Source: Acidovorax sp. NB1
GTDB lineage: Bacteria; Pseudomonadota; Gammaproteobacteria; Burkholderiales; Burkholderiaceae_C
Reading direction: 5' to 3'
NCBI RefSeq assembly: GCF_005405905.1
Contig: NZ_BJHU01000035.1
Span: 248,001 to 312,000 of the forward strand
Length of the DNA stretch: 64,000 bases
Shown: positions 47,251-56,667 of the stretch, one piece after another
Layout of the letters: each line of letters opens with the position of its first letter
Position numbering within the stretch: the stretch's first letter is position 1
Notes under the pieces: generated by a model
Databases searched by the model: none
What the model saw: the letters and a program-made list of their open reading frames with translations, nothing else
What the model was told of the DNA's origin: nothing
Translations under genes and position numbers: made by a program

Positions 47251-48794
47251 GCGGCCTCCGTCACTTGCCCTGAGGTCGCTTGCCGTGCCACCTGCCGCCG
47301 ACGCGGCACCAGCACACGCCAGGCCACCACACACGAGGTGATGCACAGCGCCACGCCCAGCAGCGACAAGCCCACGACCAGCGCTGTGCGCAACGCCGGC
47401 CGTGCCAGCAGCGGCGCAAAGTCCAGGCTGTGCAGCCCGTTGTACAGCACACGCTGCCAGGGCGTGGTGGCGTCGGCACGCATCACGATGCGGGCCGATG
47501 CGGGGTCAGCGTACACCGTCACCCCATCGCCCGCCCAGCGGGCGCGCCATACGGGCAACGGGCGGAAGAAGGCTGTGGATGCGTCATGGTGGCGCGCATA
47601 GTACAGGTCGTCGTACTCGTAGAGTTGCTCGATGGCCGGGGGCGGCAGGCCGGGGCGCAGGCCCCGCAGCGCAGCGACCACCGTGGCATCGGGCACGGCA
47701 CTGGCCACCGTGGCATCCGGTCCGTCGGCCCGCACCAGGCGCTGCACTGCACCCTGCCCTGCCTCGCCTTGGCCCCGCACCCGGTACCAGGCCTGGCTAG
47801 CAATGCGCAGGCTGTCCAGTTCCAGCGGCACCAGACCCTGGGCCGCCGCCAGCGCCACGGCCTCGGCCGGGCCGCGTGTGGTGTGCGGCGCCTCGCCCGC
47901 CCAGTGCACGCGCGCCTGCGGGTCGGCCGCACGGCCGGTGAATACGCCGAAGGGGTTCATCGACATCAGGCCCGAAAACATCCAGGTGAGCGTGAACACC
48001 GCCGCCACCAGGCCCAGGATATGGTGCCAGCGCATCCAGAATTTGCGGTACGGAATCCAGCGGTGGCGATTGAGGAACAGCTGCCAGATGCCCAGCGCCA
48101 CGCCCGTGGCAGCCAGCAGCACACCAGGGATGGACAACCACACCACCACGTGGTGCCAGGCCTTGGGAAACTGCCGCAGCACCGTGGGATAGATCCAGTG
48201 CGGCACGGCGCCCAGCCAGTTCCAGAAGCGCTCGGCGCGGCGCGTGTCGCGCACCACCTCGGCGGCGCCGGGCGACACATACAGCTCCAGCCCATCCTTG
48301 CCATCCATCTGCACTTTGACCAGGGGCCGGTGCACATCCAGCCCCTGGGGCACGGTCCATTGGTCACGCTCAACCCATTCCGTGCCGGTGGCACGGCGTC
48401 CACTGAAGGCCTCGGCCACGGCGGCTGCCTGTGCGTCGCCCAGCGGCGACACCAAAGCGCCAGTGCGGGCGTCCACCGTGTGCCAGCGCATTGCTGCGGC
48501 GCCCTCGCCAGCGGCTGCCAACATGCGCCACACAGGCGCATCGCCCAGCATGCCCAGCCGTGCCTCGCTGCTGCCTGTCGGGCGCAAACCCGCACGCTGC
48601 GCGGCATCGGGCGCGGCCAGACAGCAATCGGCAGGCAACTGAAGCGGCGGCAAAGCCGCCAGCCGCTCGGCCTGGCTCAGGCTGGGGAAAGGCACAAAGT
48701 ACAGCACCACCCCACTTGCAAACCACATGAGGAAGAACAGCGCCAGCACCACACCCAGCCACTTGTGCACGAAGATGACGAGCTGCTTCACCAT
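47238..48794 (-). CDS. PepSY-domain membrane protein (PiuB-type)
   Basis: 518 residues with about four membrane helices (first KQLVIFVHKWLGVVLALFFL; others near 195, 245 and 480) and two PepSY-like periplasmic regions. A conserved His in the first helix and an MRWHHILG motif (about 240) could ligate haem. PiuB-type proteins accompany siderophore or metal receptors and may reduce the imported metal. It sits 31 bases after a TonB-dependent receptor and overlaps cbiB. Confidence 0.83.
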   Translation of the reverse strand: MVKQLVIFVHKWLGVVLALFFLMWFASGVVLYFVPFPSLSQAERLAALPPLQLPADCCLAAPDAAQRAGLRPTGSSEARLGMLGDAPVWRMLAAAGEGAAAMRWHTVDARTGALVSPLGDAQAAAVAEAFSGRRATGTEWVERDQWTVPQGLDVHRPLVKVQMDGKDGLELYVSPGAAEVVRDTRRAERFWNWLGAVPHWIYPTVLRQFPKAWHHVVVWLSIPGVLLAATGVALGIWQLFLNRHRWIPYRKFWMRWHHILGLVAAVFTLTWMFSGLMSMNPFGVFTGRAADPQARVHWAGEAPHTTRGPAEAVALAAAQGLVPLELDSLRIASQAWYRVRGQGEAGQGAVQRLVRADGPDATVASAVPDATVVAALRGLRPGLPPPAIEQLYEYDDLYYARHHDASTAFFRPLPVWRARWAGDGVTVYADPASARIVMRADATTPWQRVLYNGLHSLDFAPLLARPALRTALVVGLSLLGVALCITSCVVAWRVLVPRRRQVARQATSGQVTEAAWTA

Positions 48795-48825
48795 GTGTGG
48801 TTGTTTCTCTCGACGTGCGCCGGGG

Positions 48826-50943
48826 TCAGAACGTGGCGCGGGCCGTGAGCTGCACGGTGCGCGGTGCACCCAGCAGCCAGCGCGTGTTGGCCGTGCCGGC
48901 CACCGCGTAGTCGCGGTCGGCCAGGTTCTTCACCGACAGGCCCAGTTTCAGGTGGCGCGAGTAGTCGTAGGCCAGCGAGGCGTCCAGCACCACATACGAA
49001 GGCAGCTTGGTGGTGTTGGCCGTGTTGCCCTGGCGCTCACCCACATAGCGCGCGCCGAAGCCCGCCTGCCACTGGGGCAGGAAGCGGTAGGCAGTCCACA
49101 CGCTGGCAGTGCGCTCGGGCACGCCAGTGGGCGTCATGCCGTCGCGCGAGACGAGGGCGCCCGACACCAGCTCCTTGAAGTCGTCATACCGCGCTCGCAA
49201 CAGGGCGGCGTTGGCATCGATGGTCCAGCCATGCACGGGCTCGGCAGCAAAGGCCAGCTCGATGCCGGTGGACGACTGCTGCCCCACCTGCTGCGTGATG
49301 TTGGGGTTGCTGGCATCGCGCGAGAGCAGATTGCGCTTCTTGATCTGGTACAGCGCCACGGTCCACTCGCCACGCACCGCAGACACAGCGCCCTTGGCGC
49401 CAACTTCGATCTGGCGGCCCCGGGTCAGGTCGAGGGTGTTGCCCCCACCGGGCAGCGACAGCGCGCCGCTGAGCGGATCGGTGCCGGTGCCAATCTGGCC
49501 GTAGAGCGACAGCGCCTCGCTGGGCGACCACACGGCGCCCAGGCGGCCGGTAACGGGTGAATATTTCTTGACCAGGTTCACGCCGGTGCGCAGGTCGGTG
49601 TTGTCCAGCTCCATGTGGTCGCTGCGCAGGCCCGCCACCAGCTTCCACTCGCGCGCAAGGTCGAGGGCGTTTTCTGCAAACAGCGCCGTGGTCTGCAACT
49701 TGGATCTCCGCCCCGGCAGCGTGGGCACCGGGCTGATGAAGTTGCCGGGCGCAAAGTTGAAAGGATCCACCGTGCTGGCACCGCCGTAGGGCGCGTTGTT
49801 GGTGTGCACAAGCTGGGTGCGGTACCAGTCCAGGCCCACGATGAAGCGGTTCTTCATGCCGCCCAGGTGGCCGTCGAAGGTGGCGTCGAAGCGGTTACCC
49901 GTCTGCTCCTGGTCGTGCAGGATCTCCAGGTAGTCGCTGCGGTTCACGGCCGTGCCTGCGGCGTTGAAGGCATATGCCTCGGCATTGCGCCAGTGGCGGT
50001 CGGTCGTCAGGTGGTAGGTTTCGTTGCGCAGGTGCACGCCGGGAGCAGCCTGCCAATCGACCTTGGCGCGCAGGGTGCGGTCGTCGTACTTGACCACCGA
50101 ATCGGACACGTTGAAGTTGGTGCGGCGCAGGCGCTGGTCGAGCACGCCATTGCGCAGCGGAGTACCGAAGTAGCGCGCGTCGTCGTTCACCCCGCCATCG
50201 GCCGACAAGGTGATGTTCAAGTCGCGGCTGGCGCGCAGGGTCAGAGCCAGCGCGTAGTTGTGGCGCTGGGTGTCCATCAGCGCGCGGTAGCCGTCGCTCT
50301 TTTCCGCATCCAGGTACACCGAGTAGGCCAGCATGTCGTTGATGGGGCCGCGCAGGCCCACACCGCCCTGCACCGAGCCGAACGAGCCCACGCTGAAAAA
50401 GGCCTCGCGCTGCGGGGTTCCAAAGCTGGGGCGCTTGCTCACGTAGTTCACGGCCGCGCCGATGGCGCCGTCGCCATAGAGCACCGAGGCCGGGCCGCGC
50501 AGCACTTCGACCGACTCCATGGGCCAGGCCGAGAACGGGTAGGTGATGGTGCCCGAGGCGACGATCAGGCGCGTGCCGTCCACCATCTGCGCCACCGAGT
50601 TGTGGCCCGCAAAGCCGCGTGCCACCAGGCTGGTGCCGCCGTTGCCGGGGGCCGGCGCCTCGGTGATGCCGGGCATGCGCACGGCCACGTCCTGCGCGCG
50701 ACTCAGGCTGCGCTCGGCGATATCGCCCGCGCCCAGGCTGCTCACGCTGGCCGGGGTTTCACGCGCCGTGAGGCCCAGGCGCGAGCCGGTGGCGCTGGGC
50801 GCGTCGAGCGACAGCGTGCTGCCGGGGGCGGATTGTGTGTCGGTGACCTGGACGGTCGGCATTTCGGCGGTGGCCTGGGCCATGGCCGTCTGCGAAGCGC
50901 AGGCGAGCACGGCCAGCGACAGAGGGGTGAGGTGTTTGCGCAT
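48826..50943 (-). CDS. TonB-dependent receptor, siderophore type
   Basis: 705 residues. It has a signal peptide (1-22), a plug domain with VEVLRGPASVLYGDGAIGG-like motif (about 140), a 22-strand barrel and a C-terminal ...LTARATF aromatic end. It imports iron-chelate-sized ligands across the outer membrane. Its place inside the B12 operon, with a PepSY protein after it, suggests a corrinoid, metallated tetrapyrrole or metal chelate, but the barrel itself gives no specificity clue. Confidence 0.88.
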   Translation of the reverse strand: MRKHLTPLSLAVLACASQTAMAQATAEMPTVQVTDTQSAPGSTLSLDAPSATGSRLGLTARETPASVSSLGAGDIAERSLSRAQDVAVRMPGITEAPAPGNGGTSLVARGFAGHNSVAQMVDGTRLIVASGTITYPFSAWPMESVEVLRGPASVLYGDGAIGAAVNYVSKRPSFGTPQREAFFSVGSFGSVQGGVGLRGPINDMLAYSVYLDAEKSDGYRALMDTQRHNYALALTLRASRDLNITLSADGGVNDDARYFGTPLRNGVLDQRLRRTNFNVSDSVVKYDDRTLRAKVDWQAAPGVHLRNETYHLTTDRHWRNAEAYAFNAAGTAVNRSDYLEILHDQEQTGNRFDATFDGHLGGMKNRFIVGLDWYRTQLVHTNNAPYGGASTVDPFNFAPGNFISPVPTLPGRRSKLQTTALFAENALDLAREWKLVAGLRSDHMELDNTDLRTGVNLVKKYSPVTGRLGAVWSPSEALSLYGQIGTGTDPLSGALSLPGGGNTLDLTRGRQIEVGAKGAVSAVRGEWTVALYQIKKRNLLSRDASNPNITQQVGQQSSTGIELAFAAEPVHGWTIDANAALLRARYDDFKELVSGALVSRDGMTPTGVPERTASVWTAYRFLPQWQAGFGARYVGERQGNTANTTKLPSYVVLDASLAYDYSRHLKLGLSVKNLADRDYAVAGTANTRWLLGAPRTVQLTARATF

Positions 50944-51015
50944 GAAAAGAGCGAAGAAAAGAAAAAGCAGAAACAGAACAACGGCCCACCAGGGGCCGCC
51001 TAGGCAGCGCGCAAG

Positions 51016-51585
51016 TCAGTCTTCGATGCCACGCTGGGCAGGAATGCCCGCCTTGAAAGCGTGTTTGATGAGCTGCATTTCCGTCACCGTGTCCGCCAGC
51101 TCGATGATCTCGGGCGGGCAGCGGCGACCGGTGAGGCACACATGCACGTCACGGGGCCGCTCGCGCAGGGTCTGCAGCACGCCATCGAGCGGCAGCCAGC
51201 CGTAGATCAGCGGGTAGGTGATCTCGTCCAGCACCACCAGAAAGTGCTCGCCCGACAGGATGGCGGCACGTGCCTTTTCCCAGCCGTCGCGCGCGAGCTG
51301 GGCCGAGTGCTCCAGGTCCTTGCTCTTCCAGCTAAAGCCGTCGCCCAGGCCCTCGATGGGCAGGCCGATCTGCTCGAACATGCGGTGCTCGCCAAAGCGC
51401 GCGGTGGGCACTTTCATGAACTGGAAAATCTTCACCGCCTTGCCCCGGCCATGCGCGCGCAGCGCCAGGCCAAAGGCCGCCGTGCTCTTGCCCTTGCCGT
51501 CGCCGGTGTTGACGATGACGATGCCCCGGCGTTCGCCTTCGGGCTTTTCGTAGCGTTTTTCGGTGGGTGGGGTTTCGATCTGCAT
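51016..51585 (-). CDS. cobO: Cob(I)yrinic acid a,c-diamide adenosyltransferase
   Basis: 189 residues, P-loop variant TGDGKGKST (about 27), then the conserved [10 protein letters not shown] (about 112) and [10 protein letters not shown]. It attaches the adenosyl group to Co(I) corrinoids, using salvaged or new substrates. ATG 51585 was chosen; a TTG six codons upstream is in frame but less likely. It precedes the second TonB receptor by 72 bases. Confidence 0.95.
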   Translation of the reverse strand: MQIETPPTEKRYEKPEGERRGIVIVNTGDGKGKSTAAFGLALRAHGRGKAVKIFQFMKVPTARFGEHRMFEQIGLPIEGLGDGFSWKSKDLEHSAQLARDGWEKARAAILSGEHFLVVLDEITYPLIYGWLPLDGVLQTLRERPRDVHVCLTGRRCPPEIIELADTVTEMQLIKHAFKAGIPAQRGIED

Positions 51586-51615
51586 GGTGTGGTGAACTTC
51601 CAAAAAAGGTTCAGG

Positions 51616-54600
51616 TCATGCCCGGGCCAGGCCAGGCGCAGCGGACGGCAAAAACGGACGGCGCGCCTGCCAGGCAGCACCCGCGAACACCACCAGGGCC
51701 ATGACCAGCAGGGCCACGATGCCAGCCATGCGCTCCACCGGGCTGGGCTCTTGGGCGGTGGCGGGCGCTTCGCGCTCAGGCTGGCGCTCCAGCAATACGC
51801 CCATGGCGGGCACGGGGGGCGCAGCGGGCTGGGCCTGCGCCTGGAGCGGCGGCGCAGGCAGGTCCGCTGCAGGCGGTGCAACCTGTGGTGCAGGGGCTGC
51901 GGGCGACTGGGGCGTGGCCACCGCCATACCGACCGGCGCTGGCGCAGCACCTTGCGCCGCCTGCTCCACCCAGCGGCGCACGCTGGGCAGCTCGGCCGCC
52001 AGCGGTGCAGCGCGGGTCAGCTCCTGGTACATCTGCGCAAGTTGCTTTTGCGTGTCGGCATCGGCCTGCCAGTAGCCCTGGCGCTGCGCCTGCACCAGGC
52101 GCTCCAGCGACTGGGCGTAGGCCTGCGGGTGTTCCTTGAGCCATTCGGGCAGGCCCAGCTGGTGCTTGTCGCGCACCAGCACGTCATAGAAGCTTTGCCA
52201 ATGGTCGCTGCGCACGGTGTCCGGCGCGACGGCCTGCCAGCCCCAGGCGAACTGCACGGCCTTGAGCACCTGCAGCGTGCCCGAGTAGCCCTCGGCCTTC
52301 TGGGCCTGCAGCCAACCGGGGTGCAGGTAGCGCGACTGCATCTCCAGCGCAATGGCGCGCTGCGCGGTCTCGGTGGTGGGCTCGCTCACGTCCTGCAACT
52401 GGGCCACATGCAGCTCCAGCCCCTGCGGGCGGCCTGCCACGCGGGCTGCAGCCGACAACCCGCCGAGGTACTGGAACGGGTCGTCCGAACTGACCATCGC
52501 GTAGAGGTGCGAGCTGCGCGAGAGAATCGCCGCATCGGTGCGACGCAGGTGGGCACCCAGCGCCTTGGCGGCCGTGCCTCCCGCCACGCCCGTCACCGGC
52601 TCGCCGTCCAGATAGGGCTGGCTCATGCGCTCCAAAAACATCTGGCCCAGGCGTGCATCGTTGGTCTGCAGGCCGTCGCTCTGCACCGCGTCCGACAGGC
52701 CGGTGCCGTAGTCGCCCACCGCATTGCCAAAGGCCCGCACCCGCGCCAGTTGCTCGGCCTGCGCGCGGGGCACGCCCTGCTTGCGCAACTCCTGGCCAAT
52801 CTGCGCGGTGTTGCGTGCGATCACGTTGCCGGGCTCGGCCGTGGCGGCCTGGGCTACGGCGCGGTCGAGTAATGCCATGAGGGCGGGGAACTGGTCGCGG
52901 TACGAGCCGGTAATGCTCATGAGCACATCGACGCGCGGGCGCTTCAGCTCGTCGGCGGGAATGGTCTCGACCCGCGCCGGGCGGCCCGCGTCGTCCCACA
53001 CCGGGCGCATACCCAGGGCCACCAGCGCCTGCGCTTCCATGATGCCCTGGTGGCGCAGCGTCTCGCCCGCCCACAGCGACAGTGCCATGCGCGCTGGCGC
53101 CTGACCGCCGTGGCGTGCCTGGTAGTCCTTGAACCAGTCGTTGAACAGCGTCTGCGCCACGGCGTAGGCCTGGCGCGTGGGCAGTCGGCTCGGGTCCAGC
53201 CCCGTGAGGTTGCGGCCCGTGGGCAGGCTGTCGGGGTTACGGATGGGGTCGCCACCGTAGGCGGCACTCAGGTAGCGGCCTTCCAGCGCGGCCAGCAGGC
53301 CGGGCAATTCGCCCTCCGTGGCGAGCAGGCGCTCCAGCTCCTGGGCTCTCTGCGCGAGTTGCAGCAACGCGGGCGTGTCGATGGGCTGGCGCGCGGCGCG
53401 GTTGGGCACATGGTCTTCGGCGCGCACCACGTCGGATGCCCCCGCCGTGCCCGGCGTTGCTGCCTGCGCGGGCAGCGCGGGGCGCAGGTCCAACACGCTC
53501 GCGGCCTGTGCATCCTTCAAGGCCACCTCCAGCCAACGCGCGGGGCGTGCGGCCAACACCGCATCGTGCTTGATCAAAAAGGCTTCGTCGATGTCCTCGC
53601 CCAGCGCTTCGATCAGCGGCTTGCGCAGCGCCTGCAGGATGGTCTCGCGCCGCTGCTCAGGCGCGGGCACACGGCCGAACACGGCCAGGCCCTTGGGCTG
53701 CGAGCTTTGCGCGAGCTGGTCCAGGTAGGGGTGCAGGATTTCGAGGAAGCCGCTGAAGTCGGCCGCGATGCGCTCGGCCGTCCAGCCCAGGTCGCGGTGC
53801 AGCTGGTGCTCCACAAACTGCGCGACCAATTGCTTTTCGAGCGCACGGCGCGTGGGGCCTTCGTCCACGGTTTCCCACTCGTGCATCACCTCGTGCATGT
53901 GGGCCATGCGGGCCTCGAAGCCTGCGGGGGCGAACACGGGCGTGCGGTGGCTCACCAGCACGGCACGGCCCCGGCGCTTGGCCGTGAGGGCTTCGCCCAG
54001 GTTGTCCACGATGTAGGGGTACACCACGGGCAGATCACCCAGCGGCAGCAGCGCGTCATCGTGCACGTCCAGTGCACGCGCCTTGCCACCGGCCCATTCC
54101 TGCGTGCCGTGGGTGCCGAAGTGGATCAACGCATCCGCTTCCAGCTGCGCCCACAGGTACACGGCCAGGTAGTGGTGCGACAGCGGCGCCTTGCTCTTGT
54201 GCATGAAGGGGTTCTGGCCCAGGCGCAGGGTTTCCTCACGCGGGGGCTGGGGCAGCACCGACAGTTGGCCCACCTGCAGGCGTGGGATGGCGAACACCTT
54301 TTCGCCCTGCCAATCGACGACGTAGCGGCTTTTTTCGGGGGTGCCCCAGTAGGCGTTCATGCGCCCCTGCACGGCCTTGGGCAGCGTGGCCAGGTGCTGC
54401 TCGTAGCGTGCCAGCGGCAGCGCGGCTGCCTGGCCCGACTCCAGCAACTTGCGCACATCGGCGCCGGGGTAGTAGGCGGCAAGCAAGGGCTTGAGGCCGT
54501 CGATCCAGCCCTGCTCGGGCACCTGGCGCGTGCGGTAGCCCGCCTGGGCGAGCCCACCGGACACCTGCTCCAGGCTGCGCGGCACATTGAGGAACGAGGC

Positions 54601-55803
54601 ACCGAAGTTGGTGCCGCCCGGCGGGTAGTTGTAGACCATGGCCACCAGGCGCTTGTCGGCGGCGGGTTTCGTTTGCAGCGCAATCAGCCGCCGCGCCTTG
54701 GCCGCCACGGCCTGGGCCTGGCGCTCGATGAGGCGAAAGTCCTTGCCCTCGGCGCCGTGGGCGGCGACCAGCACCGGATCGATGGCACCCGCCGCCTCGG
54801 GCTGCGCCAGGTAGAACGGCACATCGGACAGCGACAGGCCGGTGTCGCTGGCCTCCCAGGTGGCCACATCGCCTGCACGGAAAGGCTGCGTGCCCAGCAG
54901 TGGCACACCCCAGCGCGCCAGCAGCGGCTGAAGCGCAGCGGCCTGGGGCACCAGCTGGTGCAGCACCAGGGCCGAGGCATGCAGGCGGCCGGGGCTGGAG
55001 CCCCCTTCGGCAGGCAACTCCAGCACCTCGGCCAGCGTCTGTGCCGTGACCTGCTGGCCAAAGGCGGCATAGGCGAACAGGCCCTGCTCGCGGAAGGTGC
55101 GCAGCCAGGCATCGAGCCATTCAGTGCTGCCATCGACAAAGTGGTGGCGGTGCACCAGCACGGCCACGGCGGGCAGGCTGCGCAACGCGGGCTGGCCCTG
55201 GCGCCAGGCCTCCAGCGCTGCGGCGTGGGGCAGCAGGCGGGGCGCATCGGGGTGGTAGATGCCCCGAGGGGGAAGAATGTCAGGTCCAGGCAAGGTCGGC
55301 ATCGCAACACCCGCCACCGTGGCGCGCGCCAGGGCGAGGGCGCTCTGGAGGTTGCGCGGGCCGCCCGCCTGCAGGTAAGCCACCACGCGTGCGGGAGCGT
55401 CCAGTGCCGCCAGATCGGCTGCAGGCGTGCCCGCAGGCACCCAGACCACGCGGCCGGGGGAACGCGCGGCACGGGCATCCAGTTGCGGCCCCACCATGCG
55501 GCGCAGGCGCGCCTCCACGCTGGCGTGGGGCGCGTCCACCCACACCATGGCAGCGCCCGCCAGCGCGCGCTCCAGTTTCTGCATGCCTGCGGCGTCCAGC
55601 ACTGCGGGGCCGCCCAAGGGGTAGTCGATGTGCGCAAAGCCCAGGCCCGCCTCGGCGGCCAGGCGCTGCACCATGGCCGTGCGCGGGGCGGTGGTGATGT
55701 CGGACGTGAGCCAGAGCAGCACCGGCGCAGACTGCGCGGCCTGCACCAGCGGCGCAGCCAGCAACAGGCACCACAGTGCCGCACGCAGAATGAAGGCCTT
55801 CAT
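51616..55803 (-). CDS. Periplasmic membrane-anchored CobN/HmuS-like chelatase
   Basis: 1395 residues. It has an N-terminal signal peptide (1-23, LRAALWCLLLAAPLVQA), a full CobN/magnesium-chelatase H-type body including HFGTHGTQEWAGGKARAL (about 560), a Pro/Ala-rich linker (about 1295-1345) and one C-terminal membrane helix (about 1356-1378) with a basic end. Cytosolic CobN lacks these export features. The aerobic partners CobS and CobT-chelatase are absent. Its start overlaps the DUF2149 stop (ATGA), which overlaps the ExbB-like stop. A related CobN-type protein, HmuS, in Bacteroidetes haem operons is reported to remove iron from haem; that is from memory. Confidence 0.88.
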   Translation of the reverse strand: MKAFILRAALWCLLLAAPLVQAAQSAPVLLWLTSDITTAPRTAMVQRLAAEAGLGFAHIDYPLGGPAVLDAAGMQKLERALAGAAMVWVDAPHASVEARLRRMVGPQLDARAARSPGRVVWVPAGTPAADLAALDAPARVVAYLQAGGPRNLQSALALARATVAGVAMPTLPGPDILPPRGIYHPDAPRLLPHAAALEAWRQGQPALRSLPAVAVLVHRHHFVDGSTEWLDAWLRTFREQGLFAYAAFGQQVTAQTLAEVLELPAEGGSSPGRLHASALVLHQLVPQAAALQPLLARWGVPLLGTQPFRAGDVATWEASDTGLSLSDVPFYLAQPEAAGAIDPVLVAAHGAEGKDFRLIERQAQAVAAKARRLIALQTKPAADKRLVAMVYNYPPGGTNFGASFLNVPRSLEQVSGGLAQAGYRTRQVPEQGWIDGLKPLLAAYYPGADVRKLLESGQAAALPLARYEQHLATLPKAVQGRMNAYWGTPEKSRYVVDWQGEKVFAIPRLQVGQLSVLPQPPREETLRLGQNPFMHKSKAPLSHHYLAVYLWAQLEADALIHFGTHGTQEWAGGKARALDVHDDALLPLGDLPVVYPYIVDNLGEALTAKRRGRAVLVSHRTPVFAPAGFEARMAHMHEVMHEWETVDEGPTRRALEKQLVAQFVEHQLHRDLGWTAERIAADFSGFLEILHPYLDQLAQSSQPKGLAVFGRVPAPEQRRETILQALRKPLIEALGEDIDEAFLIKHDAVLAARPARWLEVALKDAQAASVLDLRPALPAQAATPGTAGASDVVRAEDHVPNRAARQPIDTPALLQLAQRAQELERLLATEGELPGLLAALEGRYLSAAYGGDPIRNPDSLPTGRNLTGLDPSRLPTRQAYAVAQTLFNDWFKDYQARHGGQAPARMALSLWAGETLRHQGIMEAQALVALGMRPVWDDAGRPARVETIPADELKRPRVDVLMSITGSYRDQFPALMALLDRAVAQAATAEPGNVIARNTAQIGQELRKQGVPRAQAEQLARVRAFGNAVGDYGTGLSDAVQSDGLQTNDARLGQMFLERMSQPYLDGEPVTGVAGGTAAKALGAHLRRTDAAILSRSSHLYAMVSSDDPFQYLGGLSAAARVAGRPQGLELHVAQLQDVSEPTTETAQRAIALEMQSRYLHPGWLQAQKAEGYSGTLQVLKAVQFAWGWQAVAPDTVRSDHWQSFYDVLVRDKHQLGLPEWLKEHPQAYAQSLERLVQAQRQGYWQADADTQKQLAQMYQELTRAAPLAAELPSVRRWVEQAAQGAAPAPVGMAVATPQSPAAPAPQVAPPAADLPAPPLQAQAQPAAPPVPAMGVLLERQPEREAPATAQEPSPVERMAGIVALLVMALVVFAGAAWQARRPFLPSAAPGLARA

Positions 55804-56162
55804 GGCTTGGCGGAGTCGGCCGCGCCCGCTTCTGCAGGCGCCGCTCCGGTTTCAGGGATGTAGACGATGTTTCCGTCTTCCAGCTTGTAGGCCACGCCCG
55901 CGCGCACGCCCTGCCCCTGTGCCGCGCTGCCCGCGCCCTTGAAGCGCACTTCCTTGCCCTGCTCGCGTACCACCACCTCCATGTCGGGCTGGCCCGGATT
56001 GCGGATGATGGTGACGCTCTCGTTGGCACTGGTCTGGCTCTGCACGGCCACGGCCGTGAGCAGCGCCACCACCAGCACAAGGAACACATCCACCAGGTTC
56101 ACGGCAGACAGCATCGGGTCGTCATCGTCCTCGGCCAGGACGCTCAGGTGCTTCAAGGTCAT
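55800..56162 (-). CDS. DUF2149 protein, ExbD-like
   Basis: 120 residues. One N-terminal membrane helix, SAVNLVDVFLVLVVALLTAV (about 19-38), contains an Asp at the position of the proton-carrying Asp of ExbD/TolR. The following periplasmic part (about 45-105) includes VVVREQGKEVRFKG. The protein is smaller than ExbD (about 140). It is translationally coupled to the ExbB-like gene before and the CobN-like gene after. The motor role is inferred from these features. Confidence 0.8.
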   Translation of the reverse strand: MTLKHLSVLAEDDDDPMLSAVNLVDVFLVLVVALLTAVAVQSQTSANESVTIIRNPGQPDMEVVVREQGKEVRFKGAGSAAQGQGVRAGVAYKLEDGNIVYIPETGAAPAEAGAADSAKP

Positions 56163-56626
56163 TGCGCCACCCCGCGCTCCTTGCGCACCACCAGCAGCTC
56201 GGCCAGCAGCCAGCGGCGGCGCACCGAGTACACCACCAGCCCCACCGACGCTGCGGCCAGCGCCAGCACCACGCCCGCAAACGCGCCGCTGAACACGGCC
56301 AGCGCCTGCTGGCCATTGCCCGCCGCCACGCTCTGCAGCGCAGGGCCCAGAGGGATCATGGTGGCGATCAGCCCCAGCATGGGCGACAGGCGGCTGAGCA
56401 GGCGCACGGGCTCTACCTGGCGCACCAGCTGCAGCTCCAGCTCTTCCATCGACAGGCCCGGCGCCACGCGCAGCGAGCGGTACTGCGGCTGGCGCCAGCG
56501 CTGCCAGGCTTCCATCAGCGTGGCGCCCCCCGTCCACAGTGCGTAAACGAATGCCAGACCCACCAGCACCAGCACCGGCCAGAGCAGCGACTGCGCGACC
56601 TGCGCAAAACCCGATTCAATGTTCAT
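56159..56626 (-). CDS. MotA/TolQ/ExbB-family proton channel protein
   Basis: 155 residues with three membrane helices (about 13-33, 78-98 and 115-138), a cytoplasmic loop of about 40 residues, and the ExbB-like LSPMLGLIATMIPLG and FSGAFAGVVLALAAASVGLVVYS blocks with Thr in helix 2. It is shorter than ExbB (about 240). Pairing with DUF2149 predicts a small proton-driven stator. A good ribosome site (AGGGAG) precedes ATG 56626. Confidence 0.86.
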   Translation of the reverse strand: MNIESGFAQVAQSLLWPVLVLVGLAFVYALWTGGATLMEAWQRWRQPQYRSLRVAPGLSMEELELQLVRQVEPVRLLSRLSPMLGLIATMIPLGPALQSVAAGNGQQALAVFSGAFAGVVLALAAASVGLVVYSVRRRWLLAELLVVRKERGVAQ

Positions 56627-56667
56627 GCTTTCACTCCCTCAATTCATGTGTTGGTTTATTGGTTGGT

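Noticed and set aside
51616..55803. Simple annotation as the CobN subunit of aerobic cobaltochelatase
   Set aside because: Export signal, membrane anchor and missing CobS/CobT partners argue against a cytosolic CobNST complex; kept as CobN/HmuS-like.
53050..55863. 937-codon open frame antisense to the CobN-like gene
   Set aside because: Arg/Gln/Gly/Val-rich shadow of the certain minus-strand gene.
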